Below are positions 44,487-56,400 of a stretch of DNA of 64,000 nt, in pieces (position 1 is the stretch's first letter; every line of letters starts with the position of its first letter). The notes beneath the pieces are model-generated. The model ran no database searches. It was not told the DNA's origin and saw only the letters and a program-made list of their open reading frames with translations. A program made the position numbers and the translations under genes. The stretch comes from Colias croceus (lineage: Eukaryota > Arthropoda > Insecta > Lepidoptera > Pieridae): assembly GCF_905220415.1 (NCBI RefSeq), contig NC_059547.1:9808501-9872500 (forward strand), written 5' to 3'.

Positions 44487-46719
44487 TCATAAAGTTTCTA
44501 AAATTTCATTCAAATCGATATCATTTTTAACAATCGGTATCGGGTGGCTGGTCTTCTTGAGTGCGATAGAGACGTACCGCTCGGTTTTGTGAGAGGGACA
44601 GAATACGACCAACCGAGTCGGCACGTAGCTTGCTTGCAGGAGTTTTAGAGGTAACGCTAGGGCCATGCAACCGCGCTCTGAAAATTTTATTAATGAGTTA
44701 AAATGAGAATTAAGAAGGAAATTTTATATCTAGTAATAAGAATATGAAATATTTTATTAGTGTTATGGGCAGGGTATAACGAAATATTATGTAGAGATAA
44801 ATTGATTTTTTAACATAGGGACTCAAAGAAATGCTAGAATAGAAAATTACGATTTATAAATAGGTTACAGGTAAAGTTGTCGAAACATGAATAATAAATG
44901 CATATTTTTATACCTTTTACCTTTTCTCCTAAAATCACATTTTAATATGACATTCCTTTTTGTTACATACTGTTTTTTACCCACGTTTTTTACCATAAAT
45001 AATTTTTTACCATAAATAATAATCTCACCTGGCAGTTTTCTTTTAAGATTAACGTTTTCTATAATATAAATGCCATTTTTTCCAAGTGCGTTGGCAACAG
45101 TACGTTTTGTCATTTCACGTGTTTCTTCCGACTCCAATGTTGGTGCGTCCGTTGCTACCCCCACCACGTGCGTGAGATTACTGGCTATATACTCTGCTAG
45201 CTCGTAACTTAGACCTGAATTTTATACAAGAACATAAGGCTGATTGCTATATTAAGCTGTCCAACTATAAACGAATTATGTCCAAAATATTATATAGCTG
45301 ATAACAAACTTCACTACTTACATTCAATTTAGGCTACTAAGGTAGGTAATTTTTGAATGTACCTATAAAATCTATCACCTAATCACATAAAAATGGATTT
45401 TCATTTAAGTTTTATCGACAGTATAAATTATTTAGAAAATATACACCTTCTAATAGGCACATAAAACAAAAGTTACAGAAATAGCTATAATATTGTGTAA
45501 AATATGGTTTTCTATGAGAAACAATGTTCATTATTAAGTAAAAAGTATCAGACATCCCTTACCAGGTATCCTACAAATGCAGCCCTTCACAAACTTGTCA
45601 CTTAACGCCCAGCCAAAGTTAAACAGTATCAACGTTGGCTGACGAGCATCGTGCTTCAACACCGGCCACTGTAAAGCGACATCTAGCGAGAGAACCAACC
45701 CTGGGTCCACTTTGGTTAAATAACTGATATCTACTATTTCCACTGAAATAATTATAGTATTCATTGATAATTTCTTTGTCAAAAACAATAATCATAATGC
45801 ATACAAAATCTCATTTAAATTTTGAGTGAATTTTGTGTTCATGTTCAAAAATGAGCCTTTATCAATGCAAATTTCAAACAGATCTCTGGACCCTGCCGCT
45901 CTTATTAAGAGAAAGTAATAAAATATGAAACATTCATTCATCTATAAATCCTCACTCATGGTTGCACGCATGATACCCAATCTTTAAATAATTATTTTTT
46001 ATCAAAACACAATAGAATTGTCAAAATCGGTTCACTCAGATGAAAGTTCTAAGGTAACAAACAAAAAAAGTGCTATTGAATTTAAAAATCTGAATCAGTT
46101 GGTAATAGAATTCACTGTTGCACTTACGTCTGGTAAGTAAATACTCCGTAGGAATAATTGACGGTAACATAGAATTAGTGGCGGCTACATGTCCCATGTG
46201 TAATCCAGTGCCTAATCCAGGAATTCCGCAGTTGACGCATATTTTCCTAAAAACCCCATAAAACAATACTGTTTGCTCTGTTTGCGTAGACGTACCTATC
46301 ACCTATGTAATTTTGAATATAATTTTTTTAAAGTGAATTATAAATTAAGTTATTTTTCTAGAAATTGCAAAACTCTCAAGCTATTCTTTCATTTATAACT
46401 TCACGATAATGTGTGATTCTTTCTATAGACTAAGAAACACACAAAATGTGTGTAACAACCTACAAATTAACCTACAAATTGTGTGTAACAATATATAACA
46501 CTTATAAAGTATTTAAGGAAATAGGATTAAATTATACGTTTTGTTATTAATTATTTTCCCTTACCAGCCCTTTTCAATAGCTCCATAAAATGTTGCCATA
46601 TCCTTCCATCGAGTTGGATGTGTTAAATCAAAAACTTCAATTCCATAACCATCTTCGATAAACCTTTTAAAGTTGTTTTCAGCTAATACAATTGGTACTA
46701 AAAATATTAGGACATGCAT
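44487..46719 (-). CDS. Secreted cyclase/kynurenine formamidase-fold protein, predicted catalytically inactive
   Basis: Five minus-strand exons close in phase: 46565-46719, 46128-46246, 45563-45742, 45029-45214 and 44487-44677, giving 276 residues. A signal peptide (MHVLIFLVPIVLA) precedes the mature part. The fold is recognised from VFDLTHPTRW near the start, ILFNFGWALSDKF, PGLSYELAEYIASN, VGVATDAPTLE, GIYIIENVNL and the ALALPLKLLQASYVPTRLV core. Family members bind a metal through HxGTHxDxPxH; here the aligned stretch reads GTGLHMGHVAATN, so the Asp, Pro and last His are gone. The later catalytic His before the conserved GIYIIEN strand is also not visible. A binding or pseudo-enzyme role is therefore inferred. 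The start is set by the signal peptide. It lies tail-to-tail with RhoGDI and downstream of mwh on the same strand. An AATAAA follows the stop by 13 bases. Confidence 0.87.
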
Positions 46720-47226
46720 CTTCGCTTAGTTATAAAATAAGACTGCTATTCTAGATGTTTTGTATTAGAATAATATTTGTTTGTTTAGTATTCGATGATG
46801 TGGTTGTTGTTATAAGAATCAGAATCTTATGTAATTGTTTGATTTATTGATGGCAGTGGTGAGTAATCAAAATTAGACACAGCTTAGTCTTTGTTCATAC
46901 AATATATAATGAAATCTGGCAAGGTAAGAAAGAACTTGGGTAAGATTTTTATTACGAACTTGAGTTTTAGTTGAACACAATAACTTCTTTTAGTCTGTAT
47001 TCAAATTCAAATTCAAATTCAAATTTCATTTATTTACAAGAATGTAGTTACAAAAAAGGTGTTGTTACAATATTAAGGCGCTAATACATTCTACCCACTA
47101 TTTGGGTGTACTGTAATGTAAATAAATATGTTTTATTGTTATGGTGTGGTTTTCTTTCCTTTTCGTGTGTGAATATTTAACGAAGGATACTGGTATAAAA
47201 TAAAACAAAACATTCTGACTGATACG
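46720..47226. other. Region between mwh 3' end and cyclase-fold gene start
   Basis: Should hold the promoter and 5' UTR of the cyclase-fold gene. Contains (ATTCAA)n at 46998-47022 and a dispersed-repeat tail. No clear TATA box. Confidence 0.4.
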
Positions 47227-47232
47227 TTTATT
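47227..47232 (-). promoter_or_regulatory. Candidate polyadenylation signal for mwh
   Basis: AATAAA on the minus strand about 220 bases past the mwh stop and about 500 bases before the next gene on that strand. Confidence 0.4.
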
Positions 47233-47454
47233 TAAATTAATGAAATCAAGTATATACAGTTTTTGAAAATTACATGCACATAAGAAATTTACTCTCACAT
47301 TAAGTTTATTAACTCGATGGGCCTACAAATAAAAATAATCTTAAGCCAATTTTGCCTTACAAAATTACCAAGATTCAAAGATAGATAGTCTAGTGAGTAT
47401 ATATTGCACTAGTCGTAAGGTACTAACTTAAATTAATCGTTGGTTTGATAAATA

Positions 47455-50400
47455 TTAATACAATCCCGAGGGCATATCGGTCACTTTGTTCAAGCCGAAA
47501 TTGCTCGAAGTGACCGGAGAAAATGTTCTTTTTAAGTCGCTATAGCTATGTGTCCCGTTCATAACCAAACTTGTCATACTAGCGGGTGCATCTCGTAACA
47601 TGTGGGTCCCAGAGTAGAACCCTGAGGGACCCCCGCGCTTCATTAGGAACGTGTTATTGAAATTCGTATCGAAGGATCCCGAATTTAATTTACTCGAATA
47701 TTTATCAGTTTTATTATCGTCTTTTGTATCGAAATGCTCATTTCTCGGTATCAAAGGCGGTTCTTCCACTTCGCTAGTGATAGAACACGATCTCTGACGC
47801 CTTTCGTAAGACCAAGTTGTTTTTTGTGGTTCGGGCGCCATAACTATATCGACCATTGAGTTTAAACCCTCGTCTATTCTATCTAGGCTTTTAGTTAGCT
47901 TCTTAGATTCTATCAGATTAACTATTTCGTCAACGCGACTGCACTTAGAGTTAGATTGATCGATCGACGAATGGCTGTCATGGAACATGCTATCTATGTA
48001 TTCACGTTGTTTTGATCCTTTCTCTGAAGTTTGAAACGATTCACTTCGTTTCACCGATGTTTTTCTATTTTCCTCTCTAGATCTAGTTCTAGACCGTTTT
48101 AATTTATTATCATCTGTATCTCTTTCGATCATTTCATTGAATTTTGCTCGGCATTTCTTGAAATCGAAGCTGCTAACTGATTCTTTTTTTACTTGGTTCG
48201 GAAAACGCGATGCGCTTAGCAAAGAGTCTGAACCCTCGTCGCTAGAGTAATAAATATCTTCGAACATATCTTGAGGTTTATTGTAAAGCAGTCCCTGTTC
48301 TACAGGCGGGAACAGTTGTACGAGGCTTTTGGCTTTTCTTGGCGGGTGCGGTAATATCTTACTGGGCACTATTTCTTCTTCCTCTTCGAAATGACCGTCT
48401 AGTTCATTGCTTGTTGTTATATGAATGCTGTGTCTTGTGCTTGTAATTGAATCTTCTTTTTCCTCGCTTCTGTCCTTTTGATAATCCGTTTCTGACGTTC
48501 TATTGCTTTTGCATTTACTGTCTCGTCTGTTTAAATATTGTTCTGATTCCGCGTGGTTCACTATATTCCTCAATTCTTGTATGACTTCATCTATCGTTGT
48601 TTCGTCTTCGTCATCTGTGTTCTTTTTGTGTTCAATCTTTTTGGTGCTTTCTAGTTTTTTGTGAAGCGGTCGTTTGTTTCGCATTAAGTCATATGTTTCG
48701 TTTTTAATGTTGAAAACTTCGTAAACCATAGATTCTCTTTGCGGGTCACCTTCAGGGCTGAGGGAGCGCTCTGATGAGCTGATGCCTTCGTCTTCTGGTG
48801 GCGATGACTCGTCTGTAAATTAAGTTATTGTTTAATAACTTTGATGTTGGCGGGTTAATGTTATTTTAATTCTACATCGTAAATTATGTAAAGGGCGTAT
48901 TAATCTTTAAGTTTACCTACTCATATTTTATTTGCTACGTATATTGTTTTCCTATTATTTTATCTATTTACAAATTTGACGTCATCGGCTTTCTGTTAAA
49001 AGTTGTAATAATAATAATATATGGATATATTCTAGATATAGAAACCTAAGTATAACAATTTTGTACTTATTCATCCCGAAAATAGCTTTCCAAAGTTTTA
49101 ATGTCGTTGTAGTACACTGTGGTTTATTCATCAATTTTAAGTTAAAAAATATTACCTCGTTTCCTATGCGCGGAGTTTTTTTTCTTAATCACAAATGTTT
49201 TCTTCCTACTGGAACTGCCGTGCTCAGAGCGCAGAGTGCTCACTTCCTCTTGCAATTCACAGCATTTCTCTTTTAAACACTTCTCTAGTGATAAAAGTAT
49301 TCCTTTTTCTTCTTGTAATATCTATAACAAATAAGGGGTTAATATTAAGGTCTTACGTTTAAAAAAGTTTGTAGATGATCTGTTTTTGTTAAAAATCACT
49401 AATGATAAGGAAGAAGATGGTCTGTTTCTATAACTTAGGTTTTATTTGTGAAAAATTGTCCCACATTTATATTATTTATTTTTATCCGACTTCTAAAGTG
49501 GTGGTTATCAAATCGATGTGTATGTATCAAAAAATCTCAGTTTATAAAAATGAAAAGATTAGATTAGACTGTTACAGATTCAAAACAGATGTGCCAAATT
49601 TGAAAAGACAGAATTATTGAAGTCTGGTTTATTTTGTGAATTATATTCCTAATTAAACTTCCTGGATATTTCTAAAATTAACTTATACATTACCTTAACT
49701 CTCTTCTCCAATAGCTCCAATTTATGTCTCAATTCATCTTTATCCTTCTGCGCTTCAGTCGCTTTTTCACTGAGTGTGTCAACATCGATGAGTTGTTTCT
49801 CGAAATTCTCTATTTCTTTGAGAACTTGCTCGTTGGGGTTTGGTAGTTTGATGACAGACTGTAAGAAATTAAGGATTTATGTAAGTAATAAATATAAGTA
49901 TTAACAAATTATAAAAATAAAGATTTATTTTTCTTTTATTGTAACAAAATTATGAGGGTATAAATGGAAGTTATAATATATCTAGGCAAATAAATGGACA
50001 GAAAAGTGTTGTTCGCTTTTTATTCAGAGTAAAATATGGATGTTTCATCTATCACTACTTTTACTAGCTTCTTCAGATACAGTACATAACATTTATATAT
50101 AATAACTTAAATTTTCAGTTTTTACGTCAGTAGCTTTCCATCTCTACACCTTCGTCAAACATACTTCTTCGCGTCATTCACCTTTCTCAACGATGGATTC
50201 CTGCTTCTGCATACGCACAGGCGGCATCGGATCGCATATTAAAACTGTAACATTACTCACCTATTTGATGCTCGAGCTCGTCGGAACCGGCTCTGTTGCA
50301 TTACCACTCTACTACTTGTACTGTTGCAACTCTGCTTTACGCTTTATTAGTTTACTTCTCTTTACGCTTTATTAGTTTACTTCTCTTTATTAGTTTACCA

Positions 50401-53400
50401 CTCTACACACCTGTTGTAAAGCGAGCGAGCGTCGAAGCCAGCCTGCTCGAGCTCCGCCTGTATGTAAAGCAGAGCCCCGAGGAACGATAGAGCCGCTACT
50501 ATAGAACTCTACCACTCTATACAAACCCTGCACTATTCTATAGAGCTCTACCACTCTACCACTATATACAAACCTGCACTATTCTATCACTATGTTTCTC
50601 TATCGTTTTACAACTCTACTGTGTATGCTCTATCACTCTTGCTCTACAACTCTACCACTATACAACTGTACACACCTGTCGTAGAGCACGCGCATCAAAG
50701 CCAGCCTGCTCTAGCTCCGCCTGTATGTAGAGCCTGCGCTGCGGCCCCGGAGCAGTACCAAGCAGAGCTCCAAGAAACGATAGAGCAGCCACTTGTAGAT
50801 CTGGTCTAGCTCCACTGCTCTGCACCATGCCGGCGAGGAAACGAAAGCGTACAGGCTCTCCATAACGTAATCGTAATGTTGATAGAGCTTCGGATACTGC
50901 GCTATGACCGCTTGCTGGTGGTAGACACGCAGCTGTTAGAAGCTGTAAGGTAAGAGGAATTGGTAATGACAATGAGGCTATGGTGATATTAAAGCGAGTG
51001 ATAATTTATAATTTAATTTATTTGCAGGAATTGTGGTTAACTACAAGGTTTTACAATATATTACAATAAAGTCCGCACAATTCGCCAGCACACTGGTATA
51101 CAAATATTTATGTATTTAACTAACTAAAATACAATTTCTTTTTAGATTAATTTTACATTACAGTTATTATTATCTTTAGTGTTTAAAAGCAAAGAACTCA
51201 TATAAATTATAAAAGCAATGCGATTGCAGCCACTTTTTTAATTTAAGTTTAAACAATTGCATGGGCAATTCCTTAGATAAGATATATCACTGTGACATAA
51301 CCAGTATTGATACTTGCTTTTCAATGTGATAATGACACTGACAATGATCCTGTGACATTATCAGATGATACTGACACTGTGATGGTCAGCATCACAGTGT
51401 CAGTATCATCTGTGTGTATTTCATTAATTAAGTATTAAGAGTTAATTATTTTTCATAGATATAAAACTAATATGTAATTTTTTGAGTATTTCAGATGATG
51501 AAAAGGCTGCATTATAAAATAATCCAAAACCCGTATACCTACTTCGGTCAATAACAAACAAATTATCAGCCACACAAAAAAATGATGACTCTACAAGTTA
51601 GTAACATTGTACACAATTTATAACACATAAAAGATTACAAAGAACAAAATAATAATGTAAACTGCATTCACCTGCAGCGCCAATATCCTGGATTTATTAA
51701 CAGACGACATGATGCATACAGCCAGCGCATACACTCCATTAGAGCTAGACACGAGCCGTCGCACACAATCCGGGTATCTTGTACTGCAGCTCCATAGACA
51801 TTGTCTGGAAAAACATAGTTTTATTTCTGGATTAAATGTACTAGTGTTATTCTATATTATATCTCAAAAGTACAATTAATCGTAGACGCAACGAGTTCTG
51901 AAAATACGGTGAGAAGCTAAATGAAAATAATTGCGGATTGAAATTAGTTAAGAAATTACGGTCGGGAATTACTTTAAAAGAATTACAGTTTGGAGCTATG
52001 TAGTAAGACACAATTACTAGCTCATATTAGATAAAAAAATCTACCCCCTGGAAGTTAATAAAAAAATGATTACGTACTAAAACTATATAACAACACATCG
52101 AGAAATACAATCAAAATTGATTCACACAAGCTGAAAATCACACATAAACAAATAACATAACTCACAAGCAAGCTAATTCATCAAGCAATGGCCGTCGTCG
52201 TAATGCAGGTGGTCCCCGCGCGGCGTCCCCCGCCTGACTGAGCTGCACATTGCGTAACAACTCTAGTAGTAGTGTGACGCCATCTAGCGGCTCGCCTGCG
52301 AACTCTTGGACGAAGCTAGTGGAAAATATTTTATTATAAATAATCTTAATAAATTAAATACTTGGGGCGTGATCTACATACAATAGATACCGAAGCCAAA
52401 AATATAGTTTTTCGAATTTTTGTCTGTTTGTCTGTATGTATGTCCGGGCTAATCTCAGAAATTACTGCATGGATTTAATTCAAATTTGGTACAGAGATAG
52501 CTTGAGACCTGAGGAAGAACATAGGACAGGTTTTAATCTCGGAAATCCCACGGGAACTACTTTTTCTTTGTCTACGCGGGCGAAGTCGCGGGCGGGAAGC
52601 TAGTAATAAATAATAATAAAATATTGTAAATTATTTATTTGTCTTACTCAGATAGACAGTATATTAACAGTTGTTTGATGTTTAAAACAATTAGATTAAC
52701 TCAAAATAAGGAAGTAAGAAATGTTTTTATTGTTTAAGTTTACGCCATACGTGCATTTAACAAGTTAGAACGATCAACCCTGAACGATAAATAGCCTGAC
52801 ATACTCTTAGCCCTAGAAAGAAAAACGATCCGTAGGTAAAATGCATAAGTGTACAAGACTGGTTCTGATAAAATTATTAATTTGGACCAAACCATCAAAT
52901 CCACATCATTGTTCTAATTGTAGACATTATCAGCACGCGGTAAAACCGCTCTTAAAACTTCGTATTTGAAATCAATTGATTTTTTAATTGTATCTAATTA
53001 TAGTTCTTAAGCGCGTCACACACGGTGAAGATTGTAAACACGAAATTTTGTGTCAGTGTTTCGGGTCATTTGTAACAGGATGGCGGTTCTACAGGGGTCT
53101 TAGTAGGCAATGACAAAAAGAAAAATGATGGTCAGAACGCTGATACCGGATACTTTAAGATACTGTAATATTTTATATTAGAGAATCTTAACATAAATGA
53201 TAAAATATTATAGTATCTTCACCGTGTGTGACGCACTTTAAGTTTTATGTAAATAAAATAACATCTCTCACCAGTTGAGTCTAAAATTAAATCTCAATTT
53301 AATCTCAGGTTCATTTATAACATAAACAATTTACGAGCACTTCAACAGACAGAAAGTTTATTCATTTATACATTTTTAATGCTCGTAAAATTCTGTTTTA

Positions 53401-56400
53401 ATATCACACTTATTGTTTGTAATGACGGGGTGGAATTTTAAAGCTTATATGAATTTCCTCAAATTGGCTGTAAGGTTTTTATGCCACAATTATAATGCTA
53501 TATCATTGTTATATTATTTTAAAATTTATTTAAGTTCCTACATTAAAAAAGGAAAATCGTCAAATTCAAAAAATTCTCATCGCAATTTATGGACGCCCCA
53601 TTATATACATCCAAATTATTTCAGACTAGCTGTGCCCGCGACTTCGTCCGCGTGGAATAGTGACTGCATAGTAGTTACTACTTATCTTAAACTATTGATT
53701 AAACACAGACTACCATAAATAATTAAAAGAACTGTAAGTAAAATATATTACTAAACTGAGCTAAACAATACAAATAAAAGCCTTATTAATTTTCTACGTA
53801 AAATTTCTTTTAAATTATGTCATATTATTTTTAGGCACCAGGGGGGAGGGGAGCAAATTTCTTTTCCTTCCTTCCTTGTACGTTGTTATGTTTTTAACTA
53901 TGTATCGTGCAGCAACTGATCAGCTTAATCGATACTCAGTTTTTATCAAATCCAGCACAAAATCCAAATCAGATCTTTCCTGAATCCTGTCTCACGGTTT
54001 AGTTACTACAGGTAGTAACTAAACCGTTTAGACCGTGCAATAAAAATTAAATTAAAAAAAAAACAGCGCTACGAAGAAAAGTGCATAGAAAAAGGAATAA
54101 ATAATTTCACAAACTTCCCGAAGATTTTTAAAAATAAATACCATTTTAAATATTTATAAAAAAAAAACAAAGTCGTCGGGGCTGCCATGCCAACATCATC
54201 ATAATATACCTCATTATCAAAATATATGGTACTTAATTTTAAAGATCGTCGGGAAGTTTGTAAAATAATTATTTATTCCTTTCGGTTTCTTATTTTCATG
54301 TAATATTTTCAAGTGAGCGAGACCTAGCTCTACCTCCATATTACATTCCTACATCATATTGATATCTATAAGTTTGTTGCTCCTTGACATCTTTTAAGTT
54401 GGGCCGTAACCGTGCACAAATTGTAATGGACCACAGTGGCAAAAGAAGTGGTATACTTAGGAAAAATATTGCCAAGGGCCAGGCCTATGTAGCTTTGAGT
54501 ATAGTTCAAAATTTCCAGGGTGTGGCTATCCTCTCGCTCCCGTATCCCCTCTTCTTTCACAGACTTTCAACCCTTCCCTTTCCATCCCTAGTAAATGGCA
54601 GAACCGATTTTGATGTAAACCATATCTAATTGTACCTATATGTACACGTCATATCCTGTAGTTTGATGCTCCATTTGGTTTATTTATCCCCACTGTCACC
54701 CCTAAAAAGCCCTAAATGTAATAAACGGATGAACCGATTTCGATAAAATATGACTAATTGTAATTCACACGTTGCCCTTTCATATTTTGATATGCCGCTT
54801 GAGTATATTATTTGACCACATTATTCATTCCCACTTTTACCGCTGTAATCTAATAAATGGATTAACCGAATTGGATAAAAATATAACTAAGTGTACTTCA
54901 CCCGTTATGCACTTTTATTTGATATGTCACTTGGGTATATTTGACAACTTTCGTTTTTTTCATTCCCACATTTACCCCTATAATAATATACCTAGGTATA
55001 ATAAATGGATGAACCGATTTTGAAAATATGATAAACCGTCGGAAAATATGCTGCCTAACTAAAAAAACCGCATCGAATTCGGATTACCTGTTAGCGAGCT
55101 ACGGTGGCACAAACAGACACACACACAGACACACATAGCGGTCAAACACTTATCACCCATCTTTTTGCGTCGGGGGTTAAAAATATAATACGACATAATT
55201 TAAAGGACATTTTATGTATAAAATTTACTTAGAAGTAAGCATAATTCTAATTTGACCAACCCCCCCTCCACACTTGGGCACTTTCGATATGATCACTTGG
55301 ACATTTACAGGAAAAATAATTGTAACAGATAACTTACGTTTTATCGTACAGTGTATAGAATGCCTTAGCAAATGTTCGCCGTGAATACTTAAATGGTCAT
55401 AACTTTTTTATTTACGAACCGATTGACATGAAATAAACACTAAATGTTAAATGAAGATTACCACAATATATTAGTGAAAACCGCATCTTAATCGGATAAG
55501 CCGTTTCTGAGATTAGCGTGCACGAACATACAGACAAACAGACAAACCGACAAACAGACAAACAGACAAACAGACAAAAATTTCTTTAACTACAGTTTTG
55601 GGTTTGGGATCGATTTAATAATAGCACCTGCTAATTTTTTTTATATATTTTGATTGTACAGACACGACTTTTCTAGAATTTTATTATATGTATTGATGAT
55701 GATGATGATGATGATGATTTGACTTCTTATAAAGGACATCACCTAGGTCCTAGACACATTACAATGTCTAGCGAACTAGAAACTGTTCAGAAAACAAAAG
55801 ATTTCTTTAAATGCCTATGAAACAGCATTTAATTTTAGGTTTGAACAACAAATCCCAGCGCCGGAATAATTGTTAAAACGAAGACGATCGACATTTACAG
55901 ACCATAAAAAGACAGACAAAATGACATATAATTTGTGAAGAATAACTTTTTATCCCCGCAAAAGTTATTATACAAATATGAACCATTCGGATTTCTTTCA
56001 TATAATTGTACAGCGACTGAGCAATTTTCTCTACTTATCCTGTGCTCATATTTTTTTATTTACGATGCAATAGTTATTCTGGTCACGTTTGTTTTTAGTG
56101 GCATTTTATATTGTTTTAATGGCCGTTATTATAGTTTAAGAATGTGGAATGATAGATGAGTGCTATTTAATTTTTAACCGACTGCAAAAAAGAGATGCTA
56201 CATTTTTTTACTTTACAATAAGTTTTTTGACATTATATTTCATGTTTTAACTCTGTCATATCGAAATCGGGTAAGAAAAACGATACAAAAAAGCCTATTT
56301 TTTGTTTCGATTGATTTATGAGTAATAGTAGGTATGTATTTGTGTTTATTATTTGATTTTAGCTTTAATAACTGGTAAATAATAGAGAAGACGCATGTCT

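Noticed and set aside
54384..54629. 81-codon open frame in the large mwh intron
   Set aside because: Covers the edge of a dispersed repeat; no similarity, and an antisense frame is equally long.
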